This document shows, piece after piece, positions 45,979-57,926 of a stretch of 64,000 bases of DNA (position 1 is its first letter; every line of letters starts with the position of its first letter). A program made the position numbers and the translations under genes. The notes beneath the pieces were generated by a model. It searched no databases. It was not told where the DNA came from and worked only from the letters and a program-made list of their open reading frames with translations. This stretch comes from Halopseudomonas xinjiangensis (GTDB lineage Bacteria > Pseudomonadota > Gammaproteobacteria > Pseudomonadales > Pseudomonadaceae), in contig DRFO01000017.1 in the NCBI GenBank assembly GCA_011050525.1, positions 186,001-250,000 of the forward strand, written 5' to 3'.

Positions 45979-48624
45979 ATGGCCATGACGGAAATTGATG
46001 CACGCCTGCGTGAAGATGTTCACGATCTGGGCGAGCTGCTTGGAGACACCATCAAGTCACATCTGGGGGCTGAATTCCTGGAGCGGATCGAGCGCATTCG
46101 CCTGGGCGCCAAGCACAGCCGGCGCACTGACCAGGACGCCCACGAGGCTTTGCTCACCGCACTGCACGACCTGCCGGATAATCAGTTATTGCCGGTATGC
46201 CGAGCCTTCAACCAGTTCCTCAATCTGGCCAATATCGCCGAGCAGTACCATCGCATTCGCCGACGTCGTGAGGATGAGACGTCCGGCTTCGAGGAGCGCT
46301 GCCTGGGTGAAATCTTCCAGCGGCTAAGGCAGTCGGGCATGACCGGCGAGTCAATCACGCAGCACGTTGCGGCCTTGGATATCGAGCTGGTGCTAACGGC
46401 TCATCCTACCGAGGTCGCACGTCGAACACTGATTCAGAAATATGATGCCATCGCCGCAGCGCTGGCGCGCCGGGATCACGATGATCTGTCGACGTCGGAA
46501 AAGGAAGAAATCCGCCATGATCTTGCGCGCCTGATCAGCGAGGCCTGGCATACCGACGAGATCCGTCGCAGCCGTCCAACCCCCGTCGATGAAGCCAAAT
46601 GGGGATTTGCGGTAATCGAAAATTCGCTCTGGGAGGCCATACCGCAGTTTCTCCGCAGGCTGGACCGGGAGCTGCAAGCAGGCACGGGAGGCTCGCTTGA
46701 CGAGCGGGCGGCACCGATCCGGGTCGCGTCCTGGATGGGCGGTGACCGCGATGGTAATCCGAATGTCACGGCTTTGGTCACCCGCGAGGTGCTGTTGCTG
46801 GGACGCTGGATGGCGGCCGATCTGTATTTGCGGGATATCGAAAAGCTGAGTACCCAGTTATCCATGCAGACCGCTAGTGCGGAACTCTATGAAGAGGTTG
46901 GCCAGGTAGACGAACCTTACAGAGCTTTGATGAAAACGCTGCGGAGCAGGCTGCAGGCTACTCGGGCATGGGCGCAAGCGTCCCTGACGGCGCAGACGCC
47001 GGAACCGGACAATATGTTGCACACGCTTGATGATCTGCGTGGGCCGCTGGAATGCTGTTATCGATCACTGGTTGAGCAGGGTATGGAGCTGATCGCCAGC
47101 GGCCCGCTGCTGGATACGCTGCGGCGCGTCAACGCCTTCGGCTTGGGGCTGGTGCGTCTTGATATCAGGCAGGATGCCGCCAGACACAGCGAAGTCCTGG
47201 ATGAGCTGACCGATTACCTTGGGCTGGGGAGATACAGCGAATGGGACGAGCAGCGCTGTTGTGATTTTCTCCTGGAGGAGCTGCGCAGCAGGCGACCCTT
47301 GCTGCCCCCCGATTGGCAGCCCTCTGCCGACGTGGCCGAGGTCCTGGCTACCTGCCGGGTGATCGCTTCCCAGCCCGCGGAGCTGATGGGGTCTTATGTC
47401 ATATCAATGGCGTCGACTGCGTCTGACGTCCTGGCGGTGAAGCTGCTGTTAAAGGTGGTCGGCGTGACCTGGCCGATGCGGGTGGCTCCGCTGTTCGAAA
47501 CGCTGGATGACCTGGATAACGCCGCCCCCGCGGTGCAACGGCTTTTATCCCTAGAGGGTTATCGTGATCTGGCAGGTGATGAGCAGGAAGTGATGATCGG
47601 CTATTCGGATTCGGCCAAGGACGCTGGAGCACTCGCGGCAGGCTGGGCCCAGTACCGCGCGCAGGAGGCGTTGGTTGAGGTGTGTCAGCGAATGGGTGTT
47701 CGGCTGCGACTCTTCCATGGCCGCGGGGGCACCGTAGGGCGCGGCGGTGCCCCGGCGCATATGGCCATACTTTCCCAGCCTCCAGGCTCGGTGAACGGTC
47801 AGTTCCGGGTAACCGAGCAGGGCGAAATGATTCGGTTCAAGTTTGGCCTGCCGGGGATCGCCATCCAGAGTTTACAGCTCTATACCAGCGCCATTCTCGA
47901 GGCCACCTTGTTGCCCCCACCGGCGCCTGAACCTGCCTGGCGGGATCTGATGCAGCGGTTGGCGGACCGATCAGTGGAAATTTATCGGGGCGTAGTGCGA
48001 GATGAGCCGACGTTTGTCGAATATTTCCGTCAGGCTACACCTGAGCAGGAACTGGCGCGTCTTCCGCTGGGCAGTCGTCCAGCCAAGCGTCGCGCTCAGG
48101 GCGGCATCGAGACGCTCAGGGCAATTCCGTGGATATTTGCCTGGACCCAGACGCGCTTGATGTTGCCCGCCTGGCTGGGCGCGGGGCAGGCGCTGACTGA
48201 AGCCATCGCGCAAGGGAAGCAGGACCAGCTAAGAGAGATGATGGCCCGGTGGCCGTTTTTCCTCGCGCGCGTCGAAATGCTGGAAATGGTGTTATCCAAG
48301 GCCGACGGCGGTATTGCCCAGTTGTATGAACAACGGCTGGCCCAGCCGGAACTATGGCCGCTGGGTAAGAAGCTGCGCGATGCATTGCAGCAGTCGATCG
48401 ATGTGGTACTTGACCTTCGACAGAGCGGCCAGCTGCTGGCGCACAATAGTGCGCTGGCTGAGTCCGTTGCGATCAGAAATCCCTATACCGATCCCCTGCA
48501 CCTGTTACAGGCAGAGCTGTTGGCACGTACCCGCGCGCAGGGGCAATCCGTTGGAGAAGATCTGGAGCGGGCATTGCTGGTAACCGTCGCCGGTATCGCT
48601 GCCGGAATGAGAAATACCGGTTGA
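45979..48624 (+). CDS. ppc: Phosphoenolpyruvate carboxylase
   Basis: Ppc adds bicarbonate to PEP to give oxaloacetate, refilling the TCA cycle. The 881-residue product has the catalytic-His motif [15 protein letters not shown], the [14 protein letters not shown] loop, the second signature [13 protein letters not shown], the Gly-rich [16 protein letters not shown], and the C-terminal GMRNTG. ATG 45979 ([10 protein letters not shown]) has AAGGAG 6 bases upstream; the frame opens at 45940 without such a site. Single gene, divergent from the 114-residue protein. Confidence 0.97.
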   Translation: MAMTEIDARLREDVHDLGELLGDTIKSHLGAEFLERIERIRLGAKHSRRTDQDAHEALLTALHDLPDNQLLPVCRAFNQFLNLANIAEQYHRIRRRREDETSGFEERCLGEIFQRLRQSGMTGESITQHVAALDIELVLTAHPTEVARRTLIQKYDAIAAALARRDHDDLSTSEKEEIRHDLARLISEAWHTDEIRRSRPTPVDEAKWGFAVIENSLWEAIPQFLRRLDRELQAGTGGSLDERAAPIRVASWMGGDRDGNPNVTALVTREVLLLGRWMAADLYLRDIEKLSTQLSMQTASAELYEEVGQVDEPYRALMKTLRSRLQATRAWAQASLTAQTPEPDNMLHTLDDLRGPLECCYRSLVEQGMELIASGPLLDTLRRVNAFGLGLVRLDIRQDAARHSEVLDELTDYLGLGRYSEWDEQRCCDFLLEELRSRRPLLPPDWQPSADVAEVLATCRVIASQPAELMGSYVISMASTASDVLAVKLLLKVVGVTWPMRVAPLFETLDDLDNAAPAVQRLLSLEGYRDLAGDEQEVMIGYSDSAKDAGALAAGWAQYRAQEALVEVCQRMGVRLRLFHGRGGTVGRGGAPAHMAILSQPPGSVNGQFRVTEQGEMIRFKFGLPGIAIQSLQLYTSAILEATLLPPPAPEPAWRDLMQRLADRSVEIYRGVVRDEPTFVEYFRQATPEQELARLPLGSRPAKRRAQGGIETLRAIPWIFAWTQTRLMLPAWLGAGQALTEAIAQGKQDQLREMMARWPFFLARVEMLEMVLSKADGGIAQLYEQRLAQPELWPLGKKLRDALQQSIDVVLDLRQSGQLLAHNSALAESVAIRNPYTDPLHLLQAELLARTRAQGQSVGEDLERALLVTVAGIAAGMRNTG

Positions 48625-49541
<917 letters not shown>

Positions 49542-49559
49542 TCACTTTGCGGTTTTTCA

Positions 49560-49591
49560 AAGGCCCGTGCGACTCCTGTCGCACGGGCCTT
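49560..49591 (+). terminator. Rho-independent terminator of adk
   Basis: A perfect 14-base stem (49560-49573 with 49578-49591; GC-rich AAGGCCCGTGCGAC) closes the tetraloop TCCT and is followed by GTCGTTT, a weak T-rich tail. It starts 18 bases after the adk stop. Confidence 0.8.
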
Positions 49592-49635
49592 GTCGTTTGG
49601 GTACAATTTGCCGCCCTGTCTAGGTAGCGATCAGC

Positions 49636-50313
49636 ATGACCACACTCTTAGCTCTGGATACCGCCACTGAGGCCTGTTCCGCTGCGCTTCTGCATGACGG
49701 CAAGGTCTATCACCGTTATGAGGTAATCCCGCGGCTGCATGCCCAGCGCCTGTTACCCATGATTGATGAGATCCTGGTCGAAGCCGGGGTGGTACTGGCG
49801 CAGGTCGATGCCCTGGTATTTGGTCGCGGCCCAGGCGCGTTTACCGGGGTGCGTATTGCCACTGGCATGGTGCAGGGTCTGGCTTTCGCCAGCGGCAAGC
49901 CGGTGATCGCCATATCCAATCTCGCTGCGCTGGCGCAGCGGGCATGGCGTGAATACGGCGCGCAGGAAGTCTGCGCGGCGATAGACGCACGGATGGATGA
50001 GGTGTATTGGGGCTGCTATCGGTTGCACGAGGGAGCAATGCAGCTGGTTGGTGAGGAAAGGGTGAGCGCACCGGAAAGTGTGAAGCTTGCCGAGGGAATG
50101 AACGAGGCTGCCGGGTCTGGTACCGGTTGGCAATACGCAGACCGGATAACCGTAAAGGTCGACCACGCCTGGCCGGAGTTGTTGCCGGATGCGCGGGATT
50201 TGCTGGCTCTGGCCATGCCGCGCTGGCTGACAGGGGACACCCTTGATGCTGCTGACGCCCAGCCTGTCTATCTGCGCGATCAGGTGGCAACGCCCAAGCC
50301 GCGGCCTGAGTAA
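49636..50313 (+). CDS. tsaB: tRNA threonylcarbamoyladenosine biosynthesis protein TsaB
   Basis: TsaB is the scaffold partner of TsaD and TsaE in making t6A at position 37 of ANN-decoding tRNAs. The 225-residue ASKHA-fold protein has LLALDTATEACSAALL, HAQRLLPMIDEIL, VDALVFGRGPGAFTGVRIATGMVQGLAFA (the family signature) and AIDARMDEVYWGCY. A TACAAT at 49602 could be its -10 box. The tcdA gene at the window end acts on the t6A product. Confidence 0.95.
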   Translation: MTTLLALDTATEACSAALLHDGKVYHRYEVIPRLHAQRLLPMIDEILVEAGVVLAQVDALVFGRGPGAFTGVRIATGMVQGLAFASGKPVIAISNLAALAQRAWREYGAQEVCAAIDARMDEVYWGCYRLHEGAMQLVGEERVSAPESVKLAEGMNEAAGSGTGWQYADRITVKVDHAWPELLPDARDLLALAMPRWLTGDTLDAADAQPVYLRDQVATPKPRPE

Positions 50314-50476
50314 TGTTGGCACTCTATCGGACAGACGGTTGGATTAAGCCCTTGTTAGCGGGATATCTGTCCATGAAATGCGGTCGGAGTTATGCAAGCC
50401 AATCGGTTCGTCGGCTGGTTTTGCGGTTTTTCATGACACCGGGTAATCTGCGATTTCTTCCTTCTGGAGTGGTTTC

Positions 50477-50788
50477 ATGCGTCTGGATGGTTTCAATCCG
50501 TTCAATGCGCTTCCTGAGCGCGGCACCAGGCCGGTTCCTCCACCAGCCAGCGAGAGTGCGCGCGTCGATCAGGCGGGCGCAGCCACGGCTGTCTCCATTG
50601 TTCGATTGCCGGCTGCGCGACCCGTCAACGCCATTACCCCCAGCGCTGAATACATCCCCGCCCGGCGTGAGGCTCAAGAGCCCGTTTATGGGCGCGCGAA
50701 TCAGGCCCTTGCCAGCTATCAAGCTACCGCCAATCTGCCCGCCGATTACGAAGCCGATGGCATCTTTGGAATTGACCTCTACGCCTGA
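50477..50788 (+). CDS. Small proline/alanine-rich conserved protein, function unknown
   Basis: Family not recognised. The 103-residue product is rich in Pro and Ala and looks largely disordered (RPVPPPASESARVDQAG, YIPARREAQEPVYG), with a conserved-looking end ADYEADGIFGIDLYA. The repeated NQALASYQATANLP and YEADGIFGIDLYA segments recall short proteins sitting between tsaB and rsmJ in Pseudomonas. ATG 50477 has GGAG 7 bases upstream. No signal peptide or membrane segment is seen. Confidence 0.7.
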   Translation: MRLDGFNPFNALPERGTRPVPPPASESARVDQAGAATAVSIVRLPAARPVNAITPSAEYIPARREAQEPVYGRANQALASYQATANLPADYEADGIFGIDLYA

Positions 50789-50806
50789 TGTTGTTCGGGT
50801 TTGTGC

Positions 50807-51592
50807 ATGACCCCTTCCTCTGTGGATCTCGCCGTTACCTGGCTCGCCCCTGAGTTTGAACAGCGCGCGTTGCGCCTGGCAGACCAACTCGGTTATTCCT
50901 GTCACATGCCGGGCCAGCCTGTCGCGGCACTTCTGCTTCAGGTTGGCGAGGGTGGCCTTAGCCTGCGCGCCACGGAAGCCGGTGCGCCCGGAGCGATACG
51001 GGTGGATTTCGTCGAGGGGGCGCTGGCGCATAGGCGTCAATACGGCGGGGGCGTCGGCCAGATGGTCGCCAAGGCGGTAGGTTTGAAAGGAGTTCTCAGA
51101 CCTACCGTACTCGATGCAACGGCTGGCCTGGGGCGCGATGCCTTCGTGCTGGCGGCGCTGGGTTGCGAAGTGACCATGCTGGAACGCCAGCCAGTCATCG
51201 CTGCCTTGTTGGCGGATGGTCTGGAGCGGGCAATCCAGGCTGGCGGAGAGGTGGCAGGGATTGCTCTGCGCATGCGCCTGATGCAGGCAGATTCCATTCA
51301 GGCTATGCGCGACTGGTCACTACCCGCGCCCCAGGTGATTCATCTGGATCCGATGTTCCCGCACCGCGAAAAATCGGCCCTGGTGAAGAAGGAGATGCGC
51401 CTGTTCAAACCGCTGGTTGGCGATGACCTGGATGCGCCCGCATTACTTGCAGCAGCGCTCGATCTGGCGAGTCACCGGGTGGTGGTAAAGCGATCACGCA
51501 AGGCGCCGGCAATCGAGGGCCCGGCACCTACTGCGCAACTGACCGGGCAGTCCAGCCGCTACGACCTTTATGGCCTGCGGAAGCTGGCGTAA
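50807..51592 (+). CDS. rsmJ: 16S rRNA (guanine-1516-N2)-methyltransferase RsmJ
   Basis: RsmJ methylates G1516 of 16S rRNA. The 261-residue product has the SAM-binding motif [29 protein letters not shown], the catalytic-type [20 protein letters not shown] and [15 protein letters not shown], all typical. I use ATG 50807 ([10 protein letters not shown]); a TTG two codons earlier is in frame. It follows the small proline-rich gene by 18 bases and is convergent with plsB (19-base gap). Confidence 0.95.
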   Translation: MTPSSVDLAVTWLAPEFEQRALRLADQLGYSCHMPGQPVAALLLQVGEGGLSLRATEAGAPGAIRVDFVEGALAHRRQYGGGVGQMVAKAVGLKGVLRPTVLDATAGLGRDAFVLAALGCEVTMLERQPVIAALLADGLERAIQAGGEVAGIALRMRLMQADSIQAMRDWSLPAPQVIHLDPMFPHREKSALVKKEMRLFKPLVGDDLDAPALLAAALDLASHRVVVKRSRKAPAIEGPAPTAQLTGQSSRYDLYGLRKLA

Positions 51593-51611
51593 CTGAACCG
51601 GGCGGGAAGGA

Positions 51612-54098
51612 TCATTCCATCGGCGCGACCGTTTTCGACGTTCGAGCTACTTGCCTGATGGACAATCTTATCTCTGCACTGAGAACCCGTTTCGCCGCAT
51701 TTTCGGCTATGTCCTCAAGCCCCGACTGGTAATGTAGTTTGCCCTGCGCATCCGTGCTTAATACCCCGGTTTCTCCCAATCGCTGAATGAATTGGCGGAA
51801 TAGCGTCTTGTCAAAAAATTCCGGCGCGTTGAGTCCGTGCAGGATCGACAAGCGCTGAGCCATGACGGTGCAGAGCGTTTCCAGTTCCTCGGCGGACAAG
51901 CTGCCGTTCGGATTGTTGAGCAGTAGCGCAGAGGCCATATAGAAGCGCTCAAGCATCTGAATAATACTGCGGGCAAGCAGGCTGAGCAGCACGAATTCCC
52001 CCGAGCTTGGGTCCGGGCGGTGAATCTGATCGTTTTCTTCCATGAGCAGACCCTGGGCGATAAAACCGTCAACCCAGGCGCGGATCACCCCGGGGAGTCC
52101 TTTTTCATCCCATTGCAGGAACAGCTCGCCCTGCAAATAGGGGTAGATTGCGACGATCAGCTTCTCGATCTGAATCCTGGTCATCCGGGCGTTGTTGAGG
52201 AACAGGCAGGCGATCAATGCGGGCAGGGCGACCAGATGCAGCACATTATTGCGGTAGTAGGTCATCAGCACGGCCTGGGGCTCGTCGAGATAGAGAATCT
52301 CGCCAAGCGCGTCTGATTGCCTGCCGATCAGGTCCATGTCTTCCACATAGCGAATCAGCGCCTGACCATCCAGGTCCGGGAGCGTCATGCTAGAGCTGTA
52401 GGGAACCCGGCGTAGCAAGGCTATATAGGTCTCGAGGACGCGCACAAGTGCCGGCTCATCCAGGGCCAGCCGGGCGGTCGAGAGCATTGCCAGCGCGACC
52501 AGATTTACCGGATTGGCATCCGCGGCGGCGTTGATCGAAGCGGCCAGGGTGCGTGCCAGATTGCTGGTCGCCACCGGCAGCCAGTCCGGTTTGAAATCAA
52601 CCCCATGATCCATTTGTCGCCAGCCGGGTTGTTGCTGGTCGAGAAATCCGGCTAGCGATACGGGTTCACCAAAATTGACCGCCACCTGACCGAATTTCAG
52701 TTTCAGCGCCGAGAGCACGCGGAATATGTCGAAAAAAGACTCTTTTTTCTTTTCCTGGCCACGCAGCTCGCCAAGATAGGTTTGCCCTTCCAGAACCCGC
52801 TCATATCCCACGTAAACCGGGACGAAGACGATGGGGCGGCGCGAGGAGCGCAGGAAACTGCGCAGCGTGATGGATAGCAAACCTGGCTTGGGGTTGAGTG
52901 TGCGCCCGGTACGTGATCGGCCACCCTCGATAAAGTACTCCACGGGAAAGCCACGGCTGAACAGTGTGTGGAGATACTCATTGAATACGGCGGAATACAG
53001 TTTGTTACCCTTGAACGTCCGACGCATGAAAAACGCGCCGCCACGTCGGAGAATGCCACCCACCAACGGCATGTTGAGGTTGATGCCTGCTGCGATGTGG
53101 GGCGGGGTAAGACTGTTCTGAAAGAGGATGTAGGACAACAACAGATAATCTATATGGCTACGATGGCAGGGCACATAGATGATCTCGTTGCCGCGGGCTA
53201 TGTCATGTACCCGTTCCAGATGATTGATGCGAATGCCCTGGTAAAGCTTGTTCCAGAACCAGGAAAGCAGTACCTCGATAAAGCGAATGATGTTGTAGGT
53301 GAAGTCCGAGGCAATTTCGCCAGCATAACGGGCCGCCTCCTTGCGTACTTTTTCTTCCGGCACGCCGCGCTCCCGGGCTTCACGCGTGATGGCCTCACGC
53401 ACGAGCGGGGCATGCAACAGGCCCTTCAGCAGTGAGCGGCGGTGCGACAGCTCTGGACCTACCACGGCGCCTCGTTGCTGACGGAAGTGAACGCGCAGCA
53501 GGCGGTTTATCCTGCGCAGGTTGCGATCGTGACCGAGCTGCTCATCCACCAGACTACGCAGGGATATCGCGGCTCCAAAGCTGACGCGGATCTTGCGCCC
53601 ATGCAGCAGAATCGCCAGTAGCTTGCGCAGGCGTCCACCGACCGTCCAGTTGTAGGCAAACAACAGCTTGATAGGCGACGACTCAACATCCGGAGACTGA
53701 CCCCAGAACGCGCTTACCGGCACAAGCTGCACATCGCCACTGTTGTAGTCTTCCACCGAGGCGATCACACGCAATAGGCGTGGAGATTGCCCGCGTGGAT
53801 CGGGCCTCGCCACCCAGGCGTGCTGATTGCTCAGAAATACAAAGGATTCCGCCTCGGCGAGTGGTTCGGCGGGCGCACGAACTGGTCTTGGCAAGCCTGC
53901 TTTGGCACATTCCCGGTCCAGCACCATGAGATCGGAAAGCGAACGATACGGAAGGACATAAACAATCGGTACCCGCTGGTCGAGGTGCTGATTGAATGCG
54001 GAATTGCCTATGCTCTCCGAACGAGTCCACAGATAAAGCAGTCGGCGCAGGAATCCGAAACGCAAACGGCCAAAAAAAGTCGAGTAAACGGCTGACAT
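51612..54098 (-). CDS. plsB: Glycerol-3-phosphate 1-O-acyltransferase
   Basis: PlsB acylates glycerol-3-phosphate at the inner membrane, the first step of phospholipid synthesis. The acyltransferase boxes are clear: [17 protein letters not shown] (HX4D, near residue 316 of the frame), [31 protein letters not shown] and [15 protein letters not shown] set the start at ATG 54098 ([12 protein letters not shown]), just after AAGAGAG, giving 828 residues; the frame extends to 54155. A 296-base gap separates it from the divergent ABC operon. Confidence 0.95.
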   Translation of the reverse strand: MSAVYSTFFGRLRFGFLRRLLYLWTRSESIGNSAFNQHLDQRVPIVYVLPYRSLSDLMVLDRECAKAGLPRPVRAPAEPLAEAESFVFLSNQHAWVARPDPRGQSPRLLRVIASVEDYNSGDVQLVPVSAFWGQSPDVESSPIKLLFAYNWTVGGRLRKLLAILLHGRKIRVSFGAAISLRSLVDEQLGHDRNLRRINRLLRVHFRQQRGAVVGPELSHRRSLLKGLLHAPLVREAITREARERGVPEEKVRKEAARYAGEIASDFTYNIIRFIEVLLSWFWNKLYQGIRINHLERVHDIARGNEIIYVPCHRSHIDYLLLSYILFQNSLTPPHIAAGINLNMPLVGGILRRGGAFFMRRTFKGNKLYSAVFNEYLHTLFSRGFPVEYFIEGGRSRTGRTLNPKPGLLSITLRSFLRSSRRPIVFVPVYVGYERVLEGQTYLGELRGQEKKKESFFDIFRVLSALKLKFGQVAVNFGEPVSLAGFLDQQQPGWRQMDHGVDFKPDWLPVATSNLARTLAASINAAADANPVNLVALAMLSTARLALDEPALVRVLETYIALLRRVPYSSSMTLPDLDGQALIRYVEDMDLIGRQSDALGEILYLDEPQAVLMTYYRNNVLHLVALPALIACLFLNNARMTRIQIEKLIVAIYPYLQGELFLQWDEKGLPGVIRAWVDGFIAQGLLMEENDQIHRPDPSSGEFVLLSLLARSIIQMLERFYMASALLLNNPNGSLSAEELETLCTVMAQRLSILHGLNAPEFFDKTLFRQFIQRLGETGVLSTDAQGKLHYQSGLEDIAENAAKRVLSAEIRLSIRQVARTSKTVAPME

Positions 54099-54394
54099 GT
54101 AACTCTCTTGCAAGGCGTGCCTGAAGGTAAAGAGTGATTCTAACGGTTTTAACACCCTGTTACAGCGAGCTTGCTTGCTAAGGCGGTCTTTAGTTTTGCA
54201 GTGCTTGAAATAGAGGTGGTGGATTCATATAGTCACTGCCTTCAGTGCAAATACATATTGCTGGCTTGCGGACTTACCGGAAGCGGCGAAGGCTTGTTAA
54301 TCCCCCGTTTGCCCGCAATCCATGTATCCTTGCGCGTTGCAGCGCCCGCCTGCCGGCGGTGTGCCAGTATCTTGGGGAAGATGGGAAAGAGGCC
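54099..54394. other. plsB / ABC-operon divergent intergenic region
   Basis: 296 bases with the sigma-70-like promoter at 54205-54233 for the ABC operon. The rest carries no evident ORF, hairpin or repeat; the frame crossing it into 54395 is not protein-like. Confidence 0.55.
54205..54233 (+). promoter_or_regulatory. Sigma-70-like promoter of the ABC operon
   Basis: TTGAAA (54205-54210), exactly 17 bases, TATAGT (54228-54233): one or two mismatches from each consensus box, about 160 bases before the first gene. Confidence 0.65.
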
Positions 54395-55324
54395 ATGATA
54401 AAGATAAACAGCCTGACCAAACGCTTTGGCGCACATGTCGCCGTGGACAATCTGTCCTTTGATGTACAGCCTGGAGAGGTGCTTGGATTTCTAGGCCCGA
54501 ACGGCGCCGGAAAATCCACCACCATGAAGATGCTCACCGGGTTTCTTACCCCGGACGGGGGGTCTGCTTCGGTTTGCGGTTTCAATATCCAGACCCAGAT
54601 TCTTCAAGCCCAGCAGCAGATGGGCTATCTGCCCGAAGGCGCGCCCTGTTATGGCGATATGCGCGTGAAGGGCTTCCTGGAATTCATCGCCTCGGTGCGT
54701 GGTTTCAGTGGTGCTGAAAAGCAGCGGCTGGTAGCCCGAGCCGTGGAGCAGGTCGAATTGCAAGGGGTGCTCAATCAGAGCATCGAAACCTTGTCCAAGG
54801 GATTCAAGCGTCGCGTGGGCCTGGCCCAGGCGATTCTGCATGACCCCAAGGTGCTGATACTGGATGAGCCCACCGATGGCCTGGATCCGAACCAGAAGCA
54901 TCAGGTGCGCAACCTGATTCAGCAACTGGCTGGCGGTAGCAACAAGATCGTGATCATCTCCACTCATATTCTTGAGGAAGTGAGCGCGGTCTGTACCCGT
55001 GCGGTGGTTATCGCCCATGGCCGCCTGCTGGCCGATGGCACCCCGGATGAACTGGAAGCCCGTTCACGTTATCACCAGGCTGTCACGGTCGCGCTTGAAC
55101 AGCCGGTTGATCATGCACCGCTTTTGGCCTTGCCCGGCGTGCTGGATATAGAAAGCCAGCGCGAAGGTCGCTTGCTCACCGTGCTCGCCCAGCCGGACGC
55201 AGTGATTTTTCCTGTGATCGGCCAGTATGCCCGTGAGCACCAGTGGCCGGTGAAGGAGCTGTCGGTTGAGCGTGGTCGTCTGGATGAAGTCTTCCGCCGT
55301 CTGACCACGGAGGAAGCGGCATGA
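54395..55324 (+). CDS. ABC transporter ATP-binding protein (GldA-like)
   Basis: The ATPase of a four-gene export-type ABC system. The 309-residue product has Walker A (FLGPNGAGKSTTMKMLTG), Q-loop (MGYLPEGAPCYGDM), the signature region LSKGFKRRVGLAQAIL (LSKGF in place of LSGGQ), Walker B (VLILDEPTDGLDPNQ) and the H-loop (IISTHILEE), plus a ~70-residue C-terminal extension. It is of the type paired with ABC-2 permeases. ATG 54395 is chosen because it starts the canonical MIKINSLTKRFG. Its stop overlaps the permease as ATGA. Substrate unknown. Confidence 0.93.
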   Translation: MIKINSLTKRFGAHVAVDNLSFDVQPGEVLGFLGPNGAGKSTTMKMLTGFLTPDGGSASVCGFNIQTQILQAQQQMGYLPEGAPCYGDMRVKGFLEFIASVRGFSGAEKQRLVARAVEQVELQGVLNQSIETLSKGFKRRVGLAQAILHDPKVLILDEPTDGLDPNQKHQVRNLIQQLAGGSNKIVIISTHILEEVSAVCTRAVVIAHGRLLADGTPDELEARSRYHQAVTVALEQPVDHAPLLALPGVLDIESQREGRLLTVLAQPDAVIFPVIGQYAREHQWPVKELSVERGRLDEVFRRLTTEEAA

Positions 55325-56055
55325 AAAACCTCGGTGTGATTTTCAAGCGCGAGCTGGCCAGTTACTTCGCCACCCCGCTCGCTTATATATTCATCGTCAT
55401 CTTCCTGGTGCTGTCTGCGGTATTCACCTTTTACCTGGGCGGCTTTTACGAAGGCGGTCAGGCTGATCTGAATGCGTTCTTCAACTTCCACCCTTGGTTG
55501 TATCTGTTCCTGGTGCCGGCCGTGGCGATGCGCTTGTGGGCCGAGGAGCGTAAATCCGGCACCATCGAGTTACTGATGACGCTTCCGGTGTCCCGCTCGG
55601 ACATGGTGCTCGGCAAGTTTCTGGCGGCCTGGGTGTTTATCGGCATCGCCCTGCTGCTGACCTTCCCGATTATCGTCACGGTCAACTACCTGGGCTCGCC
55701 TGATAACGGCGCAATCTTTACCGGGTATCTGGGCAGCTGGTTGCTGGCGGGCGGCTATCTGGCGATCGGTTCGTGCATGTCTGCGCTGACCAAAAACCAG
55801 GTGATCGCTTTCATCGTCAGTGTTGTGGCCTGTTTTGTTTTCATCGTCAGCGGCTTTCCGCTGGTGCTTGACCTGTTCAGCAGCTGGGCACCCCAGTGGC
55901 TGCTGGATGCCATCGCCTCACTCAGTTTTCTGATTCGCTTCGATGCCATAAGCAAAGGCGTACTGGATCTGCGTGACTTGCTGTATTTCATCTCGCTCAT
56001 GGCGGTCTGGTTGTTTGCCACAGCGATTGTCATCGACCTGAAAAAGGCCGATTGA
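55321..56055 (+). CDS. ABC-2 type permease (GldF-like)
   Basis: The membrane channel of the ABC system. 244 residues with about six membrane helices: PLAYIFIVIFLVLSAVFTF, LYLFLVPAVAMRLW, FIGIALLLTFPIIVTV, LLAGGYLAIGSCM, VIAFIVSVVACFVFIVSGF and LLYFISLMAVWLFATA. The RLWAEERKSGTIELLMTLPVS loop is the conserved ABC-2 coupling segment. ATG overlaps the ATPase stop by four bases, and 16 bases separate it from the GldG-like gene. Confidence 0.92.
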   Translation: MKNLGVIFKRELASYFATPLAYIFIVIFLVLSAVFTFYLGGFYEGGQADLNAFFNFHPWLYLFLVPAVAMRLWAEERKSGTIELLMTLPVSRSDMVLGKFLAAWVFIGIALLLTFPIIVTVNYLGSPDNGAIFTGYLGSWLLAGGYLAIGSCMSALTKNQVIAFIVSVVACFVFIVSGFPLVLDLFSSWAPQWLLDAIASLSFLIRFDAISKGVLDLRDLLYFISLMAVWLFATAIVIDLKKAD

Positions 56056-56071
56056 GGCGAAGGAGATATAA

Positions 56072-57916
56072 ATGAAACGTATCATGTATTCAGGTACCGG
56101 TTTGCTGGTACTGCTGCTGGCCTTTATCGCCTTCAACATGGCTTCCGGTGTGCTGCTGCCCGGCGCGCGGCTGGATCTGACCGAGCAGAAGCTGTACACC
56201 ATTTCCGACGGAACCCGTCAGATCCTTGAGGATCTGGAAGAGCCGATCAACCTGTATTTCTTTTTCTCCGATGACGCCAGTACGGACATGGTGGTCCTGC
56301 GCAATTACGCTCGCCGGGTGGAAGAAATGCTCAAGGAATACGAGCGCGTCGCCGGGGACAACCTGCGTTTGCAGATAATTGACCCTCAGCCATTCTCCGA
56401 AGCTGAGGACCGCGCTGCTGAATTCGGCCTGCAGGCGATTCCGCTTTCTGCCACAGGAGAGCAGCTTTATTTCGGTCTGGCTGGCACTAACAGTCTGGCT
56501 CAGCGTGAGGTCATCCCGTTCTTCGCCTTGGAACAGGAGGGTTTGCTTGAATACGAGCTGAGCCGTCTGATCAATACCCTGGCCCAGGAGGAGAAGCCCC
56601 AGATCGGCCTGATTTCGGGATTGCCAATATCCGGTGGCATGAATCCCATGACCGGCCAGTCCAGTGCGCCCTGGGTGTCGTTTGAGCAGATTCAGCAGAT
56701 GTTTACCGTGCAAAATCTGGAGGCAACCGTCGATGAAATACCCGAGGAAATTGAGGTGTTGCTGCTGGTCCATCCCAAGGCACTGAGTGAGGCTGCCTTG
56801 TTTGCGGTGGATCAGTTCGTGCTGCGCGGCGGCCGTCTGCTGGCGTTCATCGATCCACTGGCCGAGTCTGACCAGAGCCAGGAAGCGATGATGGATGCGA
56901 TGCCCGACGGCAAGGCGTCCGAGCTTGGACCTTTGCTGCAGGCCTGGGGCGTCCAGTTCCAGCCTGAACGCGTGGTGCTGGACGCCCGTCTGGGCATGTC
57001 GGTGAGCCGCGGTGAAGGGCAGTTGCCTGCACGACATATCGGTTGGCTGGAGCTGGAACAGGCGCAGCTGAATCAGGACGATACGGTGACGGCTCCCCTG
57101 AGCCTGCTGACCGTGGCCACCGCCGGTGCGCTGGTGCCGATAGAAGGGGCAGCGACGGAATTCACTCCGCTGTTTTCGAGTACCGCCAACAGTGCGCTGG
57201 TTCCAAGCAGCCGCTTCGCCGCAATGCAGGACCCTGAAGTGCTGCTGGATGGCTTCGAGCCAGACAGTGACAGCTACCACTTTGCCGCTCGTTTGCACGG
57301 ACCGGCAGAAACAGCGTTTCCCGAGGGGCTTGAAAGTCGCGAGCCGGGCATCCGCCAGAGCGACAATATCAATGTCATAGTGGTTGCCGATACCGACATG
57401 CTGACCGACCGGATGTGGGTCCAGGTACAGGACTTCTTCGGCGAGCGCGTACCGCAACCCTGGGCAGATAATGGTGGTTTTGTGATCAACGCCCTGGATA
57501 ACCTGTCCGGCTCCGAAGCCTTGATCAGTGTTCGGTCCCGTGGTGATTCCACCCGTCCATTCACGCTGGTGGAAGACATTCAGCGTGGCGCCGAGCGGCG
57601 CTTCCGTGCCAGCGAACAGCGTTTGCAACAGCAGCTGGCCGAGACCGAGCGACGGCTGGCGCAGATGCAGCAGACCCAGGACCCCACGCAGCTTGCTCAG
57701 CTGACTGACGAGCAGCAGCAGGAGATCCAGCGCTACCTGGATCAGAAGCTGGCCATTCGCAAGCAGCTGCGGGATGTGCGCTTTCAGCTGAACGCAGATA
57801 TCGAGCATCTCGGCACCAGACTGAAGGTCATCAATATCGCTCTGGTACCGGCTTTGCTTACGCTTGGCGTGATCCTGTGGTGGGGCGTTGGCCGGTTACG
57901 TCGCCGGTCTGCCTGA
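56072..57916 (+). CDS. GldG-like ABC-type uncharacterised transport protein
   Basis: A 614-residue protein anchored by an N-terminal helix (GTGLLVLLLAFIAFNMASGV) and a C-terminal one (VPALLTLGVILWWGVGRL). In between is a large periplasmic domain of the GldG/IFT52 type (RLDLTEQKLYTISDGTRQIL, INLYFFFSD, RNYARRVEEMLKEYE) and, near residues 505-590, a Gln/Glu-rich coiled coil. GldG partners ABC transporters in Bacteroidota gliding; in pseudomonads its role is unknown. GGAG precedes the ATG. A long open frame on the opposite strand is shadow. Confidence 0.88.
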   Translation: MKRIMYSGTGLLVLLLAFIAFNMASGVLLPGARLDLTEQKLYTISDGTRQILEDLEEPINLYFFFSDDASTDMVVLRNYARRVEEMLKEYERVAGDNLRLQIIDPQPFSEAEDRAAEFGLQAIPLSATGEQLYFGLAGTNSLAQREVIPFFALEQEGLLEYELSRLINTLAQEEKPQIGLISGLPISGGMNPMTGQSSAPWVSFEQIQQMFTVQNLEATVDEIPEEIEVLLLVHPKALSEAALFAVDQFVLRGGRLLAFIDPLAESDQSQEAMMDAMPDGKASELGPLLQAWGVQFQPERVVLDARLGMSVSRGEGQLPARHIGWLELEQAQLNQDDTVTAPLSLLTVATAGALVPIEGAATEFTPLFSSTANSALVPSSRFAAMQDPEVLLDGFEPDSDSYHFAARLHGPAETAFPEGLESREPGIRQSDNINVIVVADTDMLTDRMWVQVQDFFGERVPQPWADNGGFVINALDNLSGSEALISVRSRGDSTRPFTLVEDIQRGAERRFRASEQRLQQQLAETERRLAQMQQTQDPTQLAQLTDEQQQEIQRYLDQKLAIRKQLRDVRFQLNADIEHLGTRLKVINIALVPALLTLGVILWWGVGRLRRRSA

Positions 57917-57926
57917 GGAGCAAGGT

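Noticed and set aside
56090-57808. 572-codon minus-strand open frame across the GldG-like gene
   Set aside because: Antisense shadow, rich in Gln and His as expected from the reverse complement of a Leu/Glu/Gln-rich gene; the plus-strand gene fits the operon.
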